NCBI RefSeq assembly: GCF_964355755.1
Contig: NC_092672.1
Location: 186,001-250,000 of the forward strand
Origin: Antedon mediterranea
Taxonomy: Eukaryota > Echinodermata > Crinoidea > Comatulida > Antedonidae
DNA length: 64,000 nucleotides
Direction of reading: 5' to 3'
The notes below the pieces were generated by a model, which made no database searches, was not told the DNA's origin, and saw only the letters and a list, made by a program, of their open reading frames with translations. The position numbers and the translations under genes were made by a program. Positions 58,001 through 64,000 of the stretch are shown here, piece by piece. Each line of letters begins with the position of its first letter. Positions within the stretch are counted from its first letter, which is position 1.

Positions 58001-61000
58001 TTTTTTGTTATTATATTATAATATTTTAATTAAAAGAAAGAATAAATATGTTGATGTATATAGGTATGAGGTTACTTAGCGACTTGTATACTGAGGCTGT
58101 GCAAAATGCAATTGGTGCCGAGCGTGGCCCTAAAGTCATTGCAGCAGCTGCCAAACTTAATTTAGTTTAAAAGAAAGAATAAATATGTTGATGTATATAT
58201 AGGTATGGGGTTACTTAGCGAATTGTATACTGAGGCTGTGCAAAATGCAATTGGTGCCGAGGGTGGCCCTAAAGTCATTGCAGCAGCTGCCAAACAAGGT
58301 GACTTGCCTCTTATTAAAAAACTGCTAGAAGAACATGAGGAATGGGTAAGACATTTATCAGTATAATTTTTTTAGAAATGAAATGTCTTCTTCAAAAGAA
58401 AAACTGTATTTATGGTAATTTTGATCAGTTAGTTAAAAATCAAAAGATACTCTAATAACCAAATAATAATGTGAATTTTCAGTTTCATTCAAAATAGGTT
58501 TTAATAGTTTCATAATCTCATGAATTAGTGTTGAAACATTAATATGGGTTAAAACAGTTTAAGGTTATGATTTCGCTAAAAATCTTGTTCACATCATTGA
58601 GTAATTTACGTTGAAGATGTTTAATTAAAACTTATATCAATCTTAAATCATATTTGTGTTAATTTTACTGAAGGTTAACCATCAGAACTCTCCAGGTGAA
58701 CTGACAGCATTGCAGATTGCAGCTCATGAAGGTCATTTAGAGGTCGTTGATTACTTGATTGCCATGCAGGCAGATCTTAACATGAGGGACAGTGATGGTG
58801 ATAGTGCATTGCTGTGTGCTGCACATAAGTAAGTACATATTGGTTCCCACTAGCAACACAACGGAGCAACGCAATGCAAGGGATTTGGCCAATCACAATC
58901 AATTGATTATTCGACTGTCGCTTGTCATTTGTTACCTTGCTTGCATTGCCTCTACGTCCTTGCATTGTAATGTTATTTTATTTATTTATTTATTCATTCT
59001 TTCTTTATTCTGCAGGCACTTTCAGTACTAGTGCACTGATTTCCAAAGTGGTACAGTAATTGAAAATATAACAAACATAATAAAATAAAGACAAAGAGTA
59101 ATTGAAATATACATTAAAAATAGCAATCAATTTTAGAAAACAAAAAATTCAGTTAAAAATGTTGAGTACTAATTGTATTTTGGAATGAAGTTATTGAAAA
59201 ATCTTTAAAGTTAATTTTTAATTCATTTGGAAGTTCATTCCAGCTTTTGGATGAACGATAAGTAAAGGTTTTTTTGCCTTGACAAATGTTCCAGGTGGGG
59301 ACAACTAAATTGTTATGGCTTTGGCTTTGTGTGCCTTTAGAATGGGTAGTGTTATTAAAAGTCAATTTTGAAGTCAAATATGGAGGAGCACACCCTTTTA
59401 AACACTTGAAAGTCATTAATAATAATTTTTTATTCCAGAGTACATTTAGTCTTTTCCAGCCAAGGTTATTTAAAATAAAATCAATTGAGGTCTTAATATC
59501 AACAGAAAGCAAAATTCTACCTAATCTATTCATGAGTACTTGAAAACAATTAGTATTTTGAACATTACAATTAGACCATACACAACAACAATAATAAAAA
59601 AGGGGAAAAACAAGAGCGTTAGCTAACATTTTAAGCGTATATGACGGAAGAAAACATTTTACACGCCGGATGACACCAATACGTTTTGAAACATTTGAGG
59701 ATACCTTGCTTATGTGATCATTCCAATTTAATTGCGAATCAAATGTGACCCCAAGATATTTAAAAGAGTCAACTCGTTCAATAATATCTCCATTATAAGA
59801 TATTGAAATATCTTTAAATTTAGGAAGAGTGTGGTTTGTCCCAAAAGTCATAAGTTTTGTCTTTTTGATGTTCAATGTTAGTTTATTAGTTTTAAACCAA
59901 TTAGCAATTGTATTTAAATAGGCATTAAGCTCGTATTGAAGAGTGACTGGGTCAGAAGAATTACAAAGTATAGTGGTGTCATCTGCATACATAACACATT
60001 TGCATGGCATAATATCTGGTAGGGAGTTAACATGAATAATAAACAAAAGAGGACCTAAAATTGAGCCCTGTGGTATACCAATATTTATATTCATAAAATC
60101 TGATTGAGAAGTGTTAATATTTACAACTTGTGATCTGTTTCTTAAATATGATATAAACCAATCTAGTTCATTATTACTGACTCCATAACATTTGAGTTTA
60201 TTTCATGATCAACTGTATCGAAGGCTTTCTTAAGATCCATAAATATTGCTTCTGTAGCCTTACCATCATTCAAATTATTTAGTATAATAGTCAGACACGT
60301 CTATTAATGTAGTGTCAGTAGAATGGTTTTTTCTAAACCCTGATTGAGATGCATTAATAATTTTATTAACAGTTAAAAAGTTATACAGTTGATCATGAAC
60401 TGCTCGTTCAATTATTTTGGAAATAATTGGCAGCACAGAGATTGGTCTATAATTGCTTGGGTCGTTTTTATCACCATCTTTGAATACTGGAGTTACTTTT
60501 GCTTTCTTCCATTCAGATGCAAAGATTGAAGAAAATAAAGATAAATTACAGATATAAGCAATTGTATCACAAATCACTGGTGCGGCCAATTTTACCAATT
60601 TACAATCTAAGCCATCTATACCAGTGGCTTTGTTACCAGAAAGTTTACAAAGTTCATCAAACACATACTGTGGTGATATAAAATCAAATTTAAATTGGTT
60701 TTCAATATTTACATTTACATTAGTGTTGTTAGTAGTAGTGTTTAAAGAATTGTTTGAAAATTTTGAGCCGAGGATATTTCCTATCGAAGTAAAGTGTTCA
60801 TTTAATTTATTTGCTATATCTTTATCACATGAAGAATTTGAGACTTTACCAACATTTACAATATTCTTTGGAATTAGTTTATGAATTGTACTCCAAAGTT
60901 TCTTGGGGTTTTTAACATTTTCACTGATTGATTTTGTGCAGTATTTCCTTTTTAGGTCTATATTTAAATTGTTTACTTTATTTCTCAGTGATTTTGCTTG

Positions 61001-64000
61001 TTTCCAATCTTGGGCACTATTAGTCTTGTGGGCTTTGTTATAATGATAATCTTGATCTTTTGTTAGTCTTATGTAATCACTACTAATCGATTCAGGAAGT
61101 GAGCCTTTTATTCTCTTTGTTTTAAGGAGAGCATGGGTGTTACAGATGTTCTCGAATAAACATTTCCAAACTGACCAAGCAGTGTTAACATCAGAAACAC
61201 TTTTAATTTGATCCCAATTGGCAAATTTATTATCATTAATAAAGGCATTTGCATTAAAGTTTTTATAAGATCGCGATTTTATAACTTTAGGAGGGGCCTT
61301 TATTTTTTTATTTTTTTTTACGAACTAAATAAATTAAAGAATGGTCACTAAGACCTAGACTATGGACACCAGCAGAGGAGATATTTTGATTTGTAACAAA
61401 TATTAAATCTATTGTTGTTTTAGTAATTTCAGTTATCCTTGTAAAATCCTTTACAATTTGGTGTAGGCTACTTTGTTTTGCCAAATTATTAATTTTTCTT
61501 AGGTTAGTTTGTTTATTAATATCAAAATTAAAGTCTCCTAAAATTACAACATCCTCATATAGTGTGGTACATTGCTGGAACATCAAATCTAGTTTAGATA
61601 AATAGTCTGCATTTGCACTGGGTGGTCTATATACAGTTCCAGCTAGCATAGGTTTTGTACAGGGTAGATTAACTTCAACACAGAGAGCCTCAATATCATC
61701 ATGTTATGAGAGAATCAACTTTGGATTTTAAAGTTATTGGTACTGTAGTAGTAGAATAGTAGACTGCTATTTATTTGTTTGTCATTTTTACCATGATAGA
61801 GACAGACCTGAAGTGATCAAGAGTTTGCTGTCTTGTGGTGCTGATGCAAATCTTATTAACAACAGACTACAAACTGGTATTTACATTGCAGCTGGAAAAG
61901 GTTATCACAATTGCGTAGCAGAGTTTTTAGTGGAACATGTTCTGTGTGATCCAAACATGCAAGTAAGTTTAGTGAAATATATAAAATAAAAGTAAGCATC
62001 AAAATAATGGAATTGATGTATTAAGCAGATTCCTAATTGGATTTGTCTAATATAGTATCAGGGAAATATCACCCTGTACATAGTGAACTAATACTCTTAG
62101 TTTTCACATCTGCATAAATTGTTACCAACTTGTACCAATAATATTTTCAAACATGCATACGCGGACCTTGCGCTATTTGATTACTATGATTGGTCAGTTA
62201 ATACCAGGGCAATACATGCGCGCGCAGTAAGAACTCGGAACATCTCGGAACAAAAACACAGTCCTCTGTCCTTGAGATTTCACAGGGGACCCCTGTGAAA
62301 TCTCGAGAGAAAATTTTCTTCACGCTATGCAAACCTAGTTACAACTTGTAACAAGTTGTTACAATTTGCAGATGTGAATAGGGTATTAGCTTTATATAAT
62401 GCAACTAATAAGTATCATGAGTGTATTATTACTGCGAGGTGTTTTCTTGATTGATTGTAACATTAAAATGGTACTATCAATGAGTACTATTATAAAAGTA
62501 ATTGATTAGCATACATATTCATCATTGATAATTTTAACTTGTTTTATAAGGATGCAGATGGGGATACACCACTACATGTTGCCATTAACAAAAATCAAGA
62601 TAAAGTTATAGAAGTCATGCTGAAATCACCTAAGGTTGACATAAGTGTGAGCAATGGAAGAGGTTTTAATACCTTACAGTATGCTGCACTCAGAGGGTGC
62701 ACTAAGTAAGTACTAAGTCATGCTGAAATCACCTAAGGTTGACATAAGTGTGAGCAATGGAAGAGGTTTTAATACCTTACAGTATGCTGCACTCAGAGGG
62801 TGCACTAAGTAAGTACTAAGTCATGCTTAAATCACTTAAGGTTGACATAAGTGTGAGCAATGGAAGAGGTTTTAATACCTTACAGTATGCTGCACTCAGA
62901 GGGTGCACTAAGTAAGTACTAAGTCATGCTTAAATCACTTAAGGTTGACATAAGTGTGAGCAATGGAAAAGGTTTTAATACCTTACAGTATGCTGCACTC
63001 AGAGGGTGCACTAAGTAAGTACTAAGTCATGCTTAAATCACTTAAGGTTGACATAAGTGTGAGCAATGGAAGAGGTTTTAATACCTTACAGTATGCTGCA
63101 CTCAGGGGGTGCACTAAGTAAGTACTAAGTCTTGCTTAAATCACTTAAGGTTGACATTAGTGTAAGTGATGCTTAAATCATTAATTTTTGTACTTAAATT
63201 TTCCAGAGCGGTTGAACTTATTTTGTCGCAAACAGAAGGCAAACAATTAGTAAACAGTAAAAAGAAAGATGGCTTCACAGCTCTGCATGTTGCCGCTGTA
63301 AATGACCATGTAGAAGTTGCTAAACTTCTCATACAAAAGGTAACGATTTTAATTTGGTTTTTATTGATCTTATCATTTTGTATTACTTAGTTGGAATTGA
63401 AAACAATTCTAATGTCAAATGGCAGATACAGAATTAGTACTACCATTGCAAATTATCAACATACTCTCTTTCTTAACATGTGCAGGGTAAAGCAGATTTG
63501 GAAATTAAAAATAACAAAGGGGCAACACCATTAATGTGTGCTGTGGATGAATTTCATGTTAAAGTTGTTGGTGTGTTGGTTGAAGCAGGGTCAAATGTCA
63601 ACTGCACGGACAATGATGGTGATACGTGCCTACACAATTTAATGATAAAGAATACAATCAATGACCTGCAAGGGTCGTTGTCAGGTGAAGATGACATAAT
63701 GCGCTCAGTAAGCCATCATTTTATTTCTATATAATAGACAACATTTATTTTAAATTAAAACTTTTAGAATTGATTGTTACATGGGTTACAATGTCTATAC
63801 TTCAATTCACCCTTATAATTCTTCATTATCAGTATATTTCGGTATATTCAACTGCCACACTTTAGTGGCATTGTATATTTATATCCAATCTAACCTCAGC
63901 ATACTATAAAAACACCAGTGACAGTGACAACCAATCACACTGAGACATTTCCTTTGAATTGAATACTAACTATTTTACTCAATCAAAGTGTATGAATATT
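55010..64000 (+). CDS. MIB-like gene C: Mind-bomb-type protein, 5' part (12 exons, 644 codons)
   Basis: Exons: 55010-55220, 55392-55563, 55790-55887, 56097-56270, 57094-57266, 57599-57731, 58203-58345, 58674-58828, 61800-61962, 62551-62705, 63207-63339, 63486-63707; the gene continues past the edge. The start [13 protein letters not shown] matches the paralogues. Domains: MIB/HERC2 (1-70), ZZ finger (71-127; CDAC, CVDC, CHKC), a second MIB/HERC2 (128-218) whose first half is degenerate, one SH3-like repeat (219-320), ankyrin repeats (321 onward, e.g. [28 protein letters not shown]). The exon at 55790 is 98 nt, against 107 in A and B, and lacks the WxxxDQDG motif. One acceptor (58203) and one donor (62705) lie in junction-spanning tandem arrays, and a LINE sits in the intron after 58828. 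Family role is Notch-ligand ubiquitination; whether a RING follows is unknown. Confidence 0.87.
56875..57037. mobile_element. Short MITE with ~48-bp TIRs
   Basis: Left arm CTCTGTCTACACTATCAAAC and right arm GTTTGATAGTGTAGACAGAG are inverted and continue with TTTGACA(A)n and GTGATGTGCCCA blocks. TAA/TTA at the ends suggests a TA-type target. A solo end lies at 47795-47823 in GIGYF. Confidence 0.8.
58031..58294 (+). repeat. Two-copy duplication of acceptor and exon start (MIB-like C)
   Basis: The first copy starts TAAAAGAAAGAATAAATATG at 58031, with acceptor AG ending at 58063. The second starts at 58168, with acceptor AG at 58202. Copy 1 follows the exon for about 95 nt, then reads AAACTTAATTTAGTTTAA and stops. 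Only copy 2 continues into the ankyrin exon (58203-58345). Confidence 0.93.
58977..61700 (-). mobile_element. CR1-like LINE in an intron of MIB-like C
   Basis: Minus-strand fragments in order: an endonuclease C-terminal part (61649-61308; [18 protein letters not shown]), reverse transcriptase start (60664-60275; [25 protein letters not shown]) and the rest (from about 60180 to 59153; [29 protein letters not shown]). Frameshifts near 60300 and 60200 break the frame. It is 5'-truncated in the endonuclease. ATGTTAT at 58970-58976 and 61701-61707 is the probable target duplication. It lies antisense to the host gene. Confidence 0.85.
62103..62378. mobile_element. MITE with imperfect TIRs and a central palindrome
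   Basis: Left end TTCACATCTGCA and right end TGCAGATGTGAA are inverted. The next bases are related (TTGTTACC / AACTTGTAACAAG). A perfect 15-bp-arm palindrome, GAGATTTCACAGGGG and its complement around one A, lies at 62274-62304. Target duplication unclear. Intronic in MIB-like C. Confidence 0.65.
62612..63126 (+). repeat. 103-bp array, 5 copies of exon 3' end plus donor (MIB-like C)
   Basis: Last exon bases before AA/GTAAGT lie at 62705, 62808, 62911, 63014 and 63117, an exact 103-bp period. Later donors read ACTAAGTAA and stop at once. The first donor joins 63207 in frame (phase 2). Copies 3 to 5 share changes (CTTAAATCACTTAAGG) absent from copies 1 and 2. Confidence 0.97.
63708..64000 (+). 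other. Intron of MIB-like C at the window edge
   Basis: Starts GTAAGC after the exon ending 63707. No acceptor or exon was recognised before the edge. Confidence 0.6.

Overview
This is animal nuclear DNA. It has intron-rich genes with GT-AG splicing and about 40 short phased exons, two classes of transposable element, and tRNA-derived SINEs. The sequence is AT-rich and the word AGGCCT recurs. A marine invertebrate deuterostome, for instance an echinoderm, is a reasonable guess but is not proven by anything seen here. I rebuilt the genes by hand, by matching splice sites, reading phases and homologous exons between paralogues.

Layout. (1) 1-6213, minus strand: the 5' 839 codons of a Mind-bomb (MIB)-like gene, here MIB-like A, which runs off the left edge. 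(2) 6214-8295: a head-to-head intergenic region with a CRE and CCAAT boxes. (3) 8296-14088, plus strand: a complete MIB-like gene of 716 codons (MIB-like B) that ends after the ankyrin repeats without a RING finger. (4) About 14.1-26.4 kb: no host gene found. It is filled with LINE fragments (one nested in another), two copies of a tRNA-derived SINE, hAT-like DNA elements with 8-bp target duplications, several dispersed repeats and a Harbinger-like MITE. (5) 26455-48735, plus strand: a complete GIGYF gene (GYF-domain translational repressor, 22 coding exons, 1326 codons). (6) 48.7-55.0 kb: 3' flank and a LINE whose reverse transcriptase frame is open. (7) 55010 to the right edge, plus strand: a third MIB-like gene (MIB-like C), with a LINE in one intron.

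The three MIB-like genes share exon lengths and phases: the ZZ exon is 172 nt in all three, one ankyrin exon is 163 nt in all three, and another is 155 nt in B and C. They are therefore a local paralogue family with GIGYF lying among them. Known MIB proteins ubiquitinate Notch ligands. GIGYF proteins partner 4EHP (eIF4E2) to silence mRNAs. I see no functional link between the two sets.

The most unusual signal is a series of tandem arrays that start or end exactly at exon-intron junctions. The GYF-domain exon's 3' end plus its splice donor is repeated 92 times (78-bp unit, always open in frame). Another GIGYF exon's branch point, acceptor and 5' end are repeated 8 times (133 bp). A third GIGYF exon's 3' end and donor are repeated 5 times (exactly 100 bp). 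In MIB-like C a donor is repeated 5 times (103 bp) and an acceptor twice. A 34-copy 51-bp array sits directly beside another GIGYF donor. In all the arrays that are not a multiple of three, only the copy contiguous with the exon body preserves the reading frame. In the 92-copy array every donor preserves it.
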